A stretch of DNA of 52,920 nt, taken from the NCBI GenBank assembly GCA_028714035.1, contig JAQTNA010000033.1, forward strand, positions 1 to 52,920, read 5' to 3'. Below, in pieces: positions 24,770-33,669 of this stretch. The position numbers were made by a program, and so were the translations under genes. The notes beneath the pieces were generated by a model. That model saw nothing but the letters and a program-made list of their open reading frames with translations. It made no database searches and had not been told where the DNA came from. This DNA comes from Rhodocyclaceae bacterium (lineage in GTDB: Bacteria > Pseudomonadota > Gammaproteobacteria > Burkholderiales > Rhodocyclaceae). Numbering within the stretch: position 1 is the stretch's first letter; the number at the start of each line of letters is the position of its first letter.

Positions 24770-25999
24770 ATGGCATTGATAGTTCAAAAATATGGCGGCA
24801 CTTCGGTCGGCACTCCCGAGCGCATCAAGAATGTGGCCCGGCGGGTAGCTCGTTCCGTGGCGGCTGGCAATCAGGTCGTGGTGGTGGTGTCCGCCATGAG
24901 CGGCGAGACGAATCGGCTCATCGGACTGGCCAAGGAGATTCAGGCGAACCCGGATCCGCGTGAATTGGATGTGATGGTGTCCACGGGTGAGCAGGTCACC
25001 ATTGGCCTTCTTTCCATGGCGCTCATCGCGGCGGGCCAGAAGGCACGCTCCTACACCGGAGCCCAGGTGCGTATCCTCACCGACAGCGCCTTCACCAAGG
25101 CGCGCATTCTCGCCATTGACGAGGACAAGATGCGGGCCGACCTGGAGTCGGGGCATGTGGTCGTGGTCGCAGGCTTCCAGGGCGTGGATGAGCAGGGGAA
25201 TATCACCACCCTGGGCCGGGGCGGCTCCGATACCACGGGCGTGGCCCTGGCGGCCGCACTCAAGGCCGACGAGTGTCAGATCTACACCGACGTGGATGGC
25301 GTCTACACGACCGATCCGCGCATCGTGCCCGAGGCGAGGAAGCTCGATCGCATCACCTTCGAGGAAATGCTGGAAATGGCCAGCCTCGGCTCCAAGGTAT
25401 TGCAGATCCGGTCGGTCGAGTTCGCCGGCAAGTACAAGGTCAAACTGCGTGTGCTGTCCAGCTTCCAGGAGGAAGGGGAGGGCACCCTCATCACCACCGA
25501 GGAAAACAACAAGATGGAACAACCGATCATTTCGGGCATTGCCTTCAACCGCGACGAAGCGAAGATCACCGTGCTGGGCGTGCCGGATCGTCCCGGCATC
25601 GCCTACCAGATCCTGGGCCCGGTGGCGGACGCCAACATTGATGTGGACATGATCATCCAGAACGTGGGCCACGACGGCACCACGGACTTCTCCTTCACCG
25701 TGAACCGTGGCGACTTCGCCAAGACCAAGGCTATCCTGGAGGAGCAGGTCAAGGGCCACATCGGCGCCAGGGATATCGTCGGCGACAATCGCACGGCCAA
25801 GGTTTCGGTGGTGGGCGTGGGCATGCGCTCCCACGTGGGCATCGCCAGCAAGATGTTCCGCACCCTGTCCGAGGAAGGCATCAACATCCAGATGATCTCC
25901 ACTTCGGAGATCAAGATTTCCGTCGTGATTGACGAGAAATACCTGGAATTGGCCGTGCGTGTCCTGCACAAGGCCTTCGATCTGGACCAGGTGGTCTGA
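24770..25999 (+). CDS. lysC: Aspartate kinase
   Basis: 409 residues. First step of the lysine, threonine and methionine pathway: phosphorylation of aspartate. The kinase domain shows [61 protein letters not shown] and [20 protein letters not shown]. Two ACT domains follow ([37 protein letters not shown]), which give feedback control by lysine and/or threonine. The length is usual for the class with two C-terminal ACT domains. tRNA-Ser follows after about 90 bases. Confidence 0.97.
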   Translation: MALIVQKYGGTSVGTPERIKNVARRVARSVAAGNQVVVVVSAMSGETNRLIGLAKEIQANPDPRELDVMVSTGEQVTIGLLSMALIAAGQKARSYTGAQVRILTDSAFTKARILAIDEDKMRADLESGHVVVVAGFQGVDEQGNITTLGRGGSDTTGVALAAALKADECQIYTDVDGVYTTDPRIVPEARKLDRITFEEMLEMASLGSKVLQIRSVEFAGKYKVKLRVLSSFQEEGEGTLITTEENNKMEQPIISGIAFNRDEAKITVLGVPDRPGIAYQILGPVADANIDVDMIIQNVGHDGTTDFSFTVNRGDFAKTKAILEEQVKGHIGARDIVGDNRTAKVSVVGVGMRSHVGIASKMFRTLSEEGINIQMISTSEIKISVVIDEKYLELAVRVLHKAFDLDQVV

Positions 26000-26092
26000 A
26001 AAACCGGGAATGGCCGCTTGGGGTTTGACGCTGGAACACCAATCGGGGTATGATGCGCGCCCGCTTGATCGGTAACACGAGACCGAGCGTTT

Positions 26093-26185
26093 GGAGAGAT
26101 GGCCGAGTGGTCGAAGGCACTCCCCTGCTAAGGGAGCATTCTTGCAAAACAGGAATCGAGGGTTCGAATCCCTCTCTCTCCGCCA
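26093..26185 (+). tRNA. tRNA-Ser (anticodon GCT)
   Basis: 93 bases including encoded CCA. Acceptor GGAGAGA/TCTCTCC, anticodon stem CTCCC/GGGAG with loop CTGCTAA (anticodon GCT), a long variable arm (CATTCTTGCAAAACAGGAATC) typical of type II tRNAs, and T-loop GTTCGAATC. An intrinsic terminator follows. Confidence 0.97.
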
Positions 26186-26200
26186 AGTACCTAGCACACG

Positions 26201-26227
26201 AAAGCCCTGAGAAATCAGGGCTTTTTT
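26201..26227 (+). terminator. Intrinsic terminator after tRNA-Ser
   Basis: AAAGCCCTGA GAAA TCAGGGCTTTTTT: a 10-bp stem including A-T pairs, a GAAA loop and a T-run. Confidence 0.93.
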
Positions 26228-26498
26228 GCGTGTGCGGGCGATTGCGCTCCTTCGGGATTTCTTCTTCCACGAGGGGTGCAAGGTGATCTTGCTTTTGAGA
26301 GAAAACGATGAAGATGCCATCGGGTTCGGCTCCGCGTAACTCCGGGTGACCCGAGCGGTAAACTCCTCCGTGCTCGCCATGCCTGTTCCGATTTGTTAGA
26401 ATGCGCCGTTTTCATTTTTGGAGTTCCCTTGTGGACAGTTCCAGTAGTCGATCTTGTATCGGCCACACACGGGCAAGGTAACCGCAGTGTAATACTCT
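26228..26498. other. Intergenic stretch before the mgtA leader
   Basis: No convincing ORF, repeat or promoter pair could be assigned. The stretch is of mixed composition. Together with 26499-26678 it makes a 450-base gap upstream of mgtA. Confidence 0.45.
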
Positions 26499-26530
26499 GC
26501 CGCTACCCTGCCAAAATGGCGGGTAGTGGC
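26499..26530 (+). other. Strong stem-loop in the region upstream of mgtA
   Basis: Thirteen base pairs with one bulged T and one G-U: GCCGCTACCC-GCC pairs with GGC-GGGTAGTGGC around AAAAT. No T-run follows, so it is not an intrinsic terminator. It lies about 150 bases before mgtA, a gene that in other bacteria is governed by magnesium-responsive leaders. The M-box consensus is not recognised here. Confidence 0.45.
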
Positions 26531-26678
26531 ATTCCGGCAGCCGGTTCTCGGTCGCCGCATCTACTTCCCATCTGATTCTTGTAGGTGGCCTGTCGGCCGC
26601 TGGGGCCGTGCGCCATGCGCATGCCTGCATCGGCCGCGAGTTTCGGGCTGCCTGCCTTCGTTCGGGTCGTAGCGCGTC

Positions 26679-29444
26679 ATGAACTTCAATATCCTGAAAG
26701 AACTCTTCGCGGGTTTCATCCGTACCCGTGGTATCGGTCGTCATTTTCGTCGTCTGGCCCTGCTGGACAGCTTTGCGGGCACGGGTGTCAGCCGCGAAGT
26801 GCCGCCGTCCCTGTCCCAGACCCTGATCGCGGCCGCCAAGAGCGATCCCGATGCGCTGCTCAAACAGTTGGACTCTCATCCCCATGGCCTCTCCGAGGCG
26901 CAGGCGGAAGTCGCCCGGGAGCGGTTCGGCCTGAATGAGGTGGAACAGGAGAAGCCGCTGCCCTGGTGGCTGCACCTCTGGCATTGCTACAAGACGCCCT
27001 TCGATCTGCTGCTGACCCTCTTGGCGCTGATTTCCTACCTCACCGAAGACCTGAAGGCCACCATCGTCATCGGTTCCATGGTCGTGTTGTCGGTGATGAT
27101 CCGCTTCTGGCAGGAGAGCAAGTCCAACCGGGCCGCGGACAAGTTGAAGGCGATGGTGAGCAACACCGCGACGGTCATCCGGCACGACCTGGCCGAAGAC
27201 GCCATGGAGGAGGCGCGTCACTACTTTGATGTGCAACTGCATCCCAAGGACCCGGCCAAGACGGAAATCCCGATGAAGGAGCTGGTTCCGGGCGACCTGG
27301 TGGTGCTGTGCGCCGGGGACATGATCCCGGGCGACTGCCGGGTACTCGCGGCGAAGGATCTGTTTGTCAGCCAAGCCGCCATGACCGGCGAATCCCTGCC
27401 GGTGGAGAAGTTCGTGCGCCAGAAGGACACGGACACCGCAAACCCGCTGGAGTTGGAAAATATCCTCTTCATGGGTACCAACGTGGTGTCCGGCTCGGCC
27501 ACGGCCGTGGTGGTCAGCACCGGCAACCGAACCTACTTCGGCGCACTGGCCCAGCGCGTGACCGCCACCGACCGGGCGCCGACCCAGTTCCAGTCCGGCG
27601 TGAACAAGGTGGCCTGGCTGCTCATCCGCTTCATGTTCGTGATGACGCCCCTGGTGCTCTTCATCAACGGTTTCACCAAGGGGGACTGGACCGAGGCCTG
27701 CCTCTTCGCCATGTCCATCGCCGTCGGCCTGACGCCGGAAATGCTGCCGATGATCGTCACGTCCACCCTGGCCAAGGGCGCCGTGATCCTGTCCCGTCAG
27801 AAGGTCATCGTGAAACGCCTGGACGCCATCCAGAACTTCGGCGCCATGGACGTGCTGTGCACCGACAAGACCGGCACCCTGACCCAGGACAAGATCTTCC
27901 TGGCCCACCATACGGATGTGTGGGGCCAGGAATCCGACGACGTGCTGGAATCCGCCTACCTCAACAGCTACTACCAGACGGGCCTGAAGAACCTGCTGGA
28001 CGTGGCCGTGCTGGAGCACGTGGACGTGCACAAGGAACTCAACCCGGTGGTGAATTTCCGCAAGGTGGATGAGATTCCCTTCGACTTCCAGCGTCGGCGC
28101 ATGTCGGTGGTCGTGGCTGAGCACGATGAGCACCATCTGCTGATCTGCAAAGGGGCCGTCGAGGAAGTCCTGAGCGTATGCAGCCAGGTTCGCCACGGCG
28201 ACGCGATCGAGGCGCTGACGCCGGAATTGCTGGCGCGCGTTCGTGCCGTCACGGCGGAGTTGAACGAGGACGGCCTGCGCGTGGTGGCGGTGGCGTCCAA
28301 GGAACAACCGCCGACGCGGGAAACCTATGGCGTCGCTGATGAAGCCGGCCTGACGCTGATTGGTTACGTGGCTTTCCTCGATCCGCCCAAGGAGTCCACC
28401 GAGCCGGCCCTCAAGGCCCTGGCCGCCCATGGCGTGGCGGTGAAGGTGCTGACGGGCGACAACGAACTGGTCACCGCCAAGATTTGCCGCCAGGTGGGCC
28501 TGGACGCGGATACCGTGCTGCTCGGCTCCCACGTGGAGCGCATGAGCGATGTGGAGCTGGCTCGCGCGGTGGAAGCCCACGGCATCTTTGCCAAGCTGAC
28601 GCCGGCGCACAAGGAACGCATCGTTCGCATCCTCAAGGCCAACGGGCATGTGGTGGGCTTCATGGGCGACGGCATCAACGACGCGCCGGCCCTGCGCACG
28701 GCCGACATCGGCATCTCGGTGGATACGGCGGTGGATATCGCCAAGGAGGCCGCCGACATCATCCTGCTGGAAAAGAGCCTGATGGTGCTGGAGGAGGGCG
28801 TGATCGAGGGGCGCAAGACCTTCGCCAACATGCTCAAGTACATCAAGATGACGGCCAGTTCCAACTTCGGCAACGTCTTCTCCGTGCTGGTGGCGAGCGC
28901 CTTCATTCCCTTCCTGCCCATGCTGCCCATGCACCTGCTGGTGCAGAACCTGCTGTACGACTTCTCGCAGATCGCCATTCCGTTCGACAACGTGGACGAG
29001 GAACTGGTGAAGGATCCGCAACGCTGGAACCCGGGCGATATCGGTCGCTTCATGCTGTTCTTCGGACCGGTCAGTTCGGTCTTCGACATCACGACCTATC
29101 TGGTCATGTGGTATGTATTCGGCGCCAGCACGGCGGAACACCAGACGCTGTTCCAGTCCGGCTGGTTCATCGAGGGCCTGATGACCCAGACCCTGGTGGT
29201 GCACATGATCCGCACCCAGAAAATCCCCTTCATCGAGAGCATGCCGGGCCTGCCTCTGCTGATGGCGACCTGCCTCATCATGGCCATAGGTATCTTCATC
29301 CCCATGGGGCCCTTCGCCCACTACTTCAAGCTTCAGGCATTGCCGTTGGCCTATTTCCCGATCCTGGCGGCCATCCTGGCCGGCTACATGGTGCTGACGC
29401 AAGGCATGAAGCGCTACTATACCCGGCGTTTCGGCTGGCAATAG
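26679..29444 (+). CDS. mgtA: Magnesium-transporting P-type ATPase (MgtA type)
   Basis: 921 residues. Inner-membrane P3B ATPase that imports Mg2+ (Ni2+ in some relatives). The cation-ATPase N-terminal domain (GLSEAQAEVARERFGLNEVE), actuator motif TGES (SQAAMTGESLPVEKF), phosphorylation site DKTGT (Asp396; LCTDKTGTLTQDK), nucleotide domain, TGDN and GDGINDAPALRTADIGISVD are all present. The MgtA/B signatures LLYDFSQIAIPFDNVD and LMTQTLVVHMIRTQKIPFI are clear near the C-terminus. No ribosome site is seen at the ATG. Control by low Mg2+ is expected from the family. Confidence 0.95.
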   Translation: MNFNILKELFAGFIRTRGIGRHFRRLALLDSFAGTGVSREVPPSLSQTLIAAAKSDPDALLKQLDSHPHGLSEAQAEVARERFGLNEVEQEKPLPWWLHLWHCYKTPFDLLLTLLALISYLTEDLKATIVIGSMVVLSVMIRFWQESKSNRAADKLKAMVSNTATVIRHDLAEDAMEEARHYFDVQLHPKDPAKTEIPMKELVPGDLVVLCAGDMIPGDCRVLAAKDLFVSQAAMTGESLPVEKFVRQKDTDTANPLELENILFMGTNVVSGSATAVVVSTGNRTYFGALAQRVTATDRAPTQFQSGVNKVAWLLIRFMFVMTPLVLFINGFTKGDWTEACLFAMSIAVGLTPEMLPMIVTSTLAKGAVILSRQKVIVKRLDAIQNFGAMDVLCTDKTGTLTQDKIFLAHHTDVWGQESDDVLESAYLNSYYQTGLKNLLDVAVLEHVDVHKELNPVVNFRKVDEIPFDFQRRRMSVVVAEHDEHHLLICKGAVEEVLSVCSQVRHGDAIEALTPELLARVRAVTAELNEDGLRVVAVASKEQPPTRETYGVADEAGLTLIGYVAFLDPPKESTEPALKALAAHGVAVKVLTGDNELVTAKICRQVGLDADTVLLGSHVERMSDVELARAVEAHGIFAKLTPAHKERIVRILKANGHVVGFMGDGINDAPALRTADIGISVDTAVDIAKEAADIILLEKSLMVLEEGVIEGRKTFANMLKYIKMTASSNFGNVFSVLVASAFIPFLPMLPMHLLVQNLLYDFSQIAIPFDNVDEELVKDPQRWNPGDIGRFMLFFGPVSSVFDITTYLVMWYVFGASTAEHQTLFQSGWFIEGLMTQTLVVHMIRTQKIPFIESMPGLPLLMATCLIMAIGIFIPMGPFAHYFKLQALPLAYFPILAAILAGYMVLTQGMKRYYTRRFGWQ

Positions 29445-29485
29445 AGATGAGGGTGCGAACGGCTGCAATAGAAATGGCATTGGAA

Positions 29486-29506
29486 GGGGGGGCTTCAGCC
29501 CGACCC
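29486..29506. repeat. Single degenerate GGGGGGCTTCAGCCCGACC repeat unit
   Basis: One half of the paired palindromic family (GGGCTTCAGCCCGAC). The partner is missing. It lies in the short mgtA-porin gap. Confidence 0.6.
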
Positions 29507-29539
29507 TCAATGGCAATGCTTTCCGAAAGTCGGGTAACG

Positions 29540-30934
29540 ATGAACATGAAATTCGAAACACAAGTCCGCCGGCTTCTCGCGGCCCTCCTCTGCGGCGTCG
29601 CTGTATCCGTCGCAGCGGCGTCGGACATGTCCGGGAAACAGGTGGACGCGGAGCCGTCCGCCATGGCGCACTCGTCGTCTGCGCCTGATGGGTTGCCCCC
29701 CGAAGGCTGGAGCATCCACGGGCAGATGACGAACGTCACTCAATGGCATCCCTCCTTCTCGGCGCCTTATACCGGCCCGAACAGCCTGGATCCGCGCCGC
29801 CGCAATGCGGAAACGACCGACGTGACCCTGTTCCTGGGGGGTCGTCTCTGGCAGGGCGTCGAGTTGTACCTCAACCCGGAGTACGACCAGGGTTTCGGGC
29901 TCGGCAACACCCTGGGCATGGCGGGTTTTCCCAGCGGCGAGGCTTACAAGATCGGCGCCAACACGCCTTACCTGCGCCTGCCCCGGGCCTTCATTCGTCA
30001 GGTCATCGGCCTGGGCGGCGAGCAGCAGAAGGTCGAACCCGGTGCGAACCAACTGGCGGGCTCGCAGCCGGTGGAGAACGTCACCATCACCCTCGGCAAG
30101 TTCTCGCCCGTGGACATCTTCGATACGAATGCCTACGCCCACGATCCCCGGGCGGACTTCCTGAACTGGGCCATCGTGGACGCGGGCGCCTACGACTACG
30201 CGGCCGACGCCTGGGGTTTCACCAAGGGTGGGGCGGTGGAGTGGACGCAATCCTGGTGGACCCTGAGGGGCGGCTACTTTACCCTGTCCACCATCCCCAA
30301 TACCACCACCCTGGACAGGAATTTCAAGCAATATGAATGGGTCGGGGAAGTGGAAGCAAGGCACCAGTTCCTGGCGCGCCCGGGGAAGGTGAAGCTCCTG
30401 GGCTACGTGAACCGGGGGTACATGGGCGGTTACGCCGATGCCGTGCGCCTGGCTCGGCAGACGAACAGCACGCCGGACATGGCGCGGGTGCGAAGCTTTG
30501 CCTCCCGGCCGGGCTACGCGCTTAACGTCGAGCAGGAACTGGCCGCCGACCTGGGCTTCTTCGCCCGGGCCAGCGTGAACGACGGCGGCAAGGAAGCGTT
30601 CGAGTTCACGGAAATCAATCGCTCGTTGTCGGCGGGACTCTCCCTCAAGGGCGACCGCTGGGGCCGCCATGACGATACGGTGGGCTTGGCCGTGGTGGTG
30701 AACGCCTTGTCCAGCGAGGCCCGCGACTATTTCGCCGCCGGCGGCATGGGGATACTCATCGGCGACGGGGGGCTGAATTATGGCTCGGAGAAAATCGCGG
30801 AGCTTTATTACTCCTGGCGCGTCGAGAAACGCCTCACGCTCGGGGCCGACTACCAGTATGTCGTCAACCCGGCCTATAACCGGGATCGTGGTCCCGTGCC
30901 CATTCTAGGGCTGCGCCTGCACGCCGAGTTCTAG
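29540..30934 (+). CDS. OprB-family carbohydrate porin
   Basis: 464 residues. Signal peptide (RLLAALLCGVAVSVAAA), then a beta-barrel rich in aromatic residues. WSIHGQMTNVTQWHPSFSAP, TDVTLFLGGRLWQGVELYLN, PEYDQGFGLGNTLGMAGFPS, DIFDTNAYAHDPRADFLNWA and a C-terminal aromatic residue (LRLHAEF) are characteristic of the OprB porin family in the outer membrane. The substrate may be a sugar or other small solute. ATGs at 29510, 29540 and 29546 are possible; 29540 gives the most usual signal peptide. It may be cotranscribed with mgtA. Confidence 0.85.
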   Translation: MNMKFETQVRRLLAALLCGVAVSVAAASDMSGKQVDAEPSAMAHSSSAPDGLPPEGWSIHGQMTNVTQWHPSFSAPYTGPNSLDPRRRNAETTDVTLFLGGRLWQGVELYLNPEYDQGFGLGNTLGMAGFPSGEAYKIGANTPYLRLPRAFIRQVIGLGGEQQKVEPGANQLAGSQPVENVTITLGKFSPVDIFDTNAYAHDPRADFLNWAIVDAGAYDYAADAWGFTKGGAVEWTQSWWTLRGGYFTLSTIPNTTTLDRNFKQYEWVGEVEARHQFLARPGKVKLLGYVNRGYMGGYADAVRLARQTNSTPDMARVRSFASRPGYALNVEQELAADLGFFARASVNDGGKEAFEFTEINRSLSAGLSLKGDRWGRHDDTVGLAVVVNALSSEARDYFAAGGMGILIGDGGLNYGSEKIAELYYSWRVEKRLTLGADYQYVVNPAYNRDRGPVPILGLRLHAEF

Positions 30935-31087
30935 GCGGGGGCATGACGCCTGATCCGTAGAATCAAGCTGGAACCCTCGGTCTGAATCGCAGAAACACGG
31001 AAGCGCGACTTCCCTTGTTCGGCACCGAAGTTTTTCTGGCCTCAACCGAAGGCGCTCCTGTTTGGCTCTGGCCGGGCCGGCCTGGGA

Positions 31088-32962
31088 TTAAAGCACGACC
31101 TGGGTGCCCAGTTCCACCACGCGGTTGGCGGGCAGGCCGAAGAAGCTGGCGGCGCTGCCGGCGTTCCGGAACATGCTGATGAATATCTTCTCGCGCCAGA
31201 AGCACATGTCCGAATGGAGGCGCGGGATGAGGGTCTCCCGGCCGAGGAAGAAGGAGGTGTCCATGGGCTCGAAGTGAAGCCCGTCCTCGGCGCACTGTTC
31301 CAGCGCCGGCGGCAAGGCCGGCTGTTCCATGAAACCGTAGAACACCTGGACTTGCCAGACTTCGTTGGGCAGGCGCTCGACGACCACCCGTCGCGGCTCG
31401 GTGACGCGGGGAACGTCCAGGATCTTGACCGAGACCAGCACGATGCGTTCGTGCAGGGCCTTGTAATGCTTGAGGCTGTGCAGCATGGCATGGGGCACGT
31501 TCTCCAGATTCTGGGTCAGGAATACCGCGGTGCCCGGCACCCGGGTCACGTATTCCATCCCCGGGATGAAACTCTTGGTGTCCATGGCATCCGCCGCGAG
31601 ACGGCCGCTGAGCAGCTCACGGCCACGCTTCCAGGTGGTGAGCAGCAGATAGACGCCCAGCCCGAATACCAGGGGGAACCAGCCGCCGGCCAGAATCTTG
31701 ACGGAATTGGCGGAGAAGAAGGCGAGATCAATGATGGCGAAGGGCAGGCAGCCGAGAAAGGCGCGCCACGGCGCCCAGCCCCAGACGTATCGGGCGACGA
31801 CATAGGCCAGGATGTCGGTGATGAACATGGTGCCGGTCACGGCGATGCCGTAGGCCGCCGCCAGGTTGGAGGAGCTGCCGAAACCGACCACCAGGGCGAT
31901 CACCGCGATCAGGAGGGTCCAGTTGATGCCCGGCAGGTAGATCTGGCCGATCTGCTCATCCGAGGTGTGGCTGATCTCCATGCGCGGCGAGAAACCGAGC
32001 TGGATCGCCTGCTGGGTGATGGAGAAGGCGCCGGAGATCACGGCCTGGGAGGCGATCACCGTGGCGACCGTGGCCATGACCACCATGGGATAGAGCAGCC
32101 AGTCGGGTGCCAGCAGGTAGAAGGGGTTGGCGATGGTCTTCGGGTCGTGCAGCAACAAGGCGCCCTGGCCGAAGTAGTTGAGCAGGAGCGCCGGCAGGAC
32201 CATGCCGAACCAGGCGAACTGGATCGGCTTCCTGCCGAAATGCCCCATGTCCGCATAGAGCGCCTCGGCCCCGGTCAGAGCCAGCACCGTGGCGCCCAGG
32301 GCGAAGAATCCCAGCACGGGGTTGAATTCGAAGAACTGGAAGGCGTGCCACGGGTTGAGCGCACCGAGCACCACCGGATAGCGGGCGATGCTGATCACGC
32401 CCAGCACGCCCAGGGTCAGGAACCAGAGCACCATGATGGGCCCGAACAGCCTGCCTACCGCTGCGGTGCCGTGGCGCTGAACCGCGAACAGGATTACCAG
32501 GATCGTCAGGGAGATGGGCAGGACGTAGGGCTTGAAGGCGGGCGTGGCGACTTCCAGGCCCTCCACCGCGGAGAGCACGGAGATGGCGGGGGTGATGACG
32601 CCGTCGCCGTAGAACAGGGCGGCGCCGAAGAGCCCCAGGGCGATGATCAGCTTGCGCTGGAACGATCCCTCGGGAATCGGCCGCAGGGCCAGCGCCATCA
32701 GGGCCATGATGCCGCCTTCGCCCTTGTTGTCGGCGCGCATGATGAACAGCACGTACTTGAGGCTGACCACCACCATCAGCGACCAGAAGATCACGGACAG
32801 GATGCCCAGGACGTTGTCGGGCGTGATCGGCACGGGATGGTGTTCTCCGCCGAAGACTTCGTGCAGCGCATACAAGGGGCTGGTGCCGATGTCGCCATAG
32901 ACGACCCCCAGGGCCGCCAGGGACAGGGCGGTCAGGCGCTTGTCGGCAGAATTTTCAGACAT
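31088..32962 (-). CDS. kup: Low-affinity potassium uptake protein Kup
   Basis: 624 residues. Proton-coupled K+ importer with 12 membrane helices and a C-terminal cytoplasmic tail. Family segments: ALGVVYGDIGTSPLYALHEV, MRADNKGEGGIMALMALAL, ALFYGDGVITPAISVLSAVE, FFALGATVLALTGAEALYAD, YFGQGALLLHDP and the IYLPGINWTLLIAVIALVVG helix. ATG 32962 has AGAGG eight bases upstream; a TTG seven codons before is less likely. The gene follows a KdpE-like regulator by 17 bases on the same strand. Confidence 0.96.
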   Translation of the reverse strand: MSENSADKRLTALSLAALGVVYGDIGTSPLYALHEVFGGEHHPVPITPDNVLGILSVIFWSLMVVVSLKYVLFIMRADNKGEGGIMALMALALRPIPEGSFQRKLIIALGLFGAALFYGDGVITPAISVLSAVEGLEVATPAFKPYVLPISLTILVILFAVQRHGTAAVGRLFGPIMVLWFLTLGVLGVISIARYPVVLGALNPWHAFQFFEFNPVLGFFALGATVLALTGAEALYADMGHFGRKPIQFAWFGMVLPALLLNYFGQGALLLHDPKTIANPFYLLAPDWLLYPMVVMATVATVIASQAVISGAFSITQQAIQLGFSPRMEISHTSDEQIGQIYLPGINWTLLIAVIALVVGFGSSSNLAAAYGIAVTGTMFITDILAYVVARYVWGWAPWRAFLGCLPFAIIDLAFFSANSVKILAGGWFPLVFGLGVYLLLTTWKRGRELLSGRLAADAMDTKSFIPGMEYVTRVPGTAVFLTQNLENVPHAMLHSLKHYKALHERIVLVSVKILDVPRVTEPRRVVVERLPNEVWQVQVFYGFMEQPALPPALEQCAEDGLHFEPMDTSFFLGRETLIPRLHSDMCFWREKIFISMFRNAGSAASFFGLPANRVVELGTQVVL

Positions 32963-32979
32963 GATGCTTGCCTCTGGAT

Positions 32980-33669
32980 TCAAGGTTGAAAGCGATAGCC
33001 GACGCCGGTCTCCGTCAGGATGTGCTGCGGCTGAGTGGGGTCGGATTCCAGCTTCTGGCGCAGTCGCGCGACGTAGATGCGCAGGTAGTGGGCCTGCTCG
33101 CCGTGTCCCGGACCCCAGACTTCCTGCATGAGGTGGCGATGGGTCAGAACCTTGCTGCTGTTGGCGAGCATCACCGCCAGCAGCCGGTACTCGATCTGGG
33201 TCAGATGCAGCTCCTGCCCGGCCCGGCTGACGATGCGTCGGGAAAGGTCCGCTTCCACGTCGCCGAACCGGTGGTGGGGCGAGGCGTCGTCGTCTTCCCG
33301 GTGCCGCCTGAGCAGGGCGCGCACCCGGGCCAGCAGTTCGCCGACGCCGAAGGGCTTGGCCAGGTAGTCGTCGGCGCCGGTGTCCAGCGCGGCGATCTTG
33401 TCCTGTTCCCCGGAACGGGCCGACAGGATCAGGATGGGCACGCGGGACCAGGTGCGCAGATCGCGTATGAACTCGATGCCGCTCATGTCGGGCAGCCCCA
33501 GGTCCAGGACCACCAGGTCGGTCTTGCCCGCGACCACTTCGTCCAGCCCCTGTTGCGCCGTTCCCGCCTGGATGGGGGTGCAGCCCTCCCGGCGCAAGGC
33601 GTCGGACACGAAGCGGCGTATCTGGGGCTCATCCTCGACCACGATTACCCGCGGTTTGGCGTCGCTCAC
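32980..33669 (-). CDS. KdpE-like response regulator (OmpR family)
   Basis: 229 residues. Receiver domain with phospho-Asp56 (DLVVLDLGLPDMSGIE) and the KPF switch (DDYLAKPFGVGELLARV); winged-helix DNA-binding domain (LHLTQIEYRLLAVMLANSSK, HYLRIYVARLRQKLE). It is close to KdpE, the regulator of the high-affinity K+ ATPase, but the adjacent target is kup. The start is GTG at 33669, four bases overlapping the kinase stop (GTGA), with GGAGG six bases upstream: translational coupling. Confidence 0.9.
   Translation of the reverse strand: MSDAKPRVIVVEDEPQIRRFVSDALRREGCTPIQAGTAQQGLDEVVAGKTDLVVLDLGLPDMSGIEFIRDLRTWSRVPILILSARSGEQDKIAALDTGADDYLAKPFGVGELLARVRALLRRHREDDDASPHHRFGDVEADLSRRIVSRAGQELHLTQIEYRLLAVMLANSSKVLTHRHLMQEVWGPGHGEQAHYLRIYVARLRQKLESDPTQPQHILTETGVGYRFQP

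Noticed and set aside
26383..26678. M-box magnesium riboswitch before mgtA
   Set aside because: A strong stem is present, but the conserved M-box core sequence is not recognised.
26412..29561. 1049-codon open frame on the minus strand opposite mgtA
   Set aside because: Antisense shadow of mgtA with aberrant composition and no family match.
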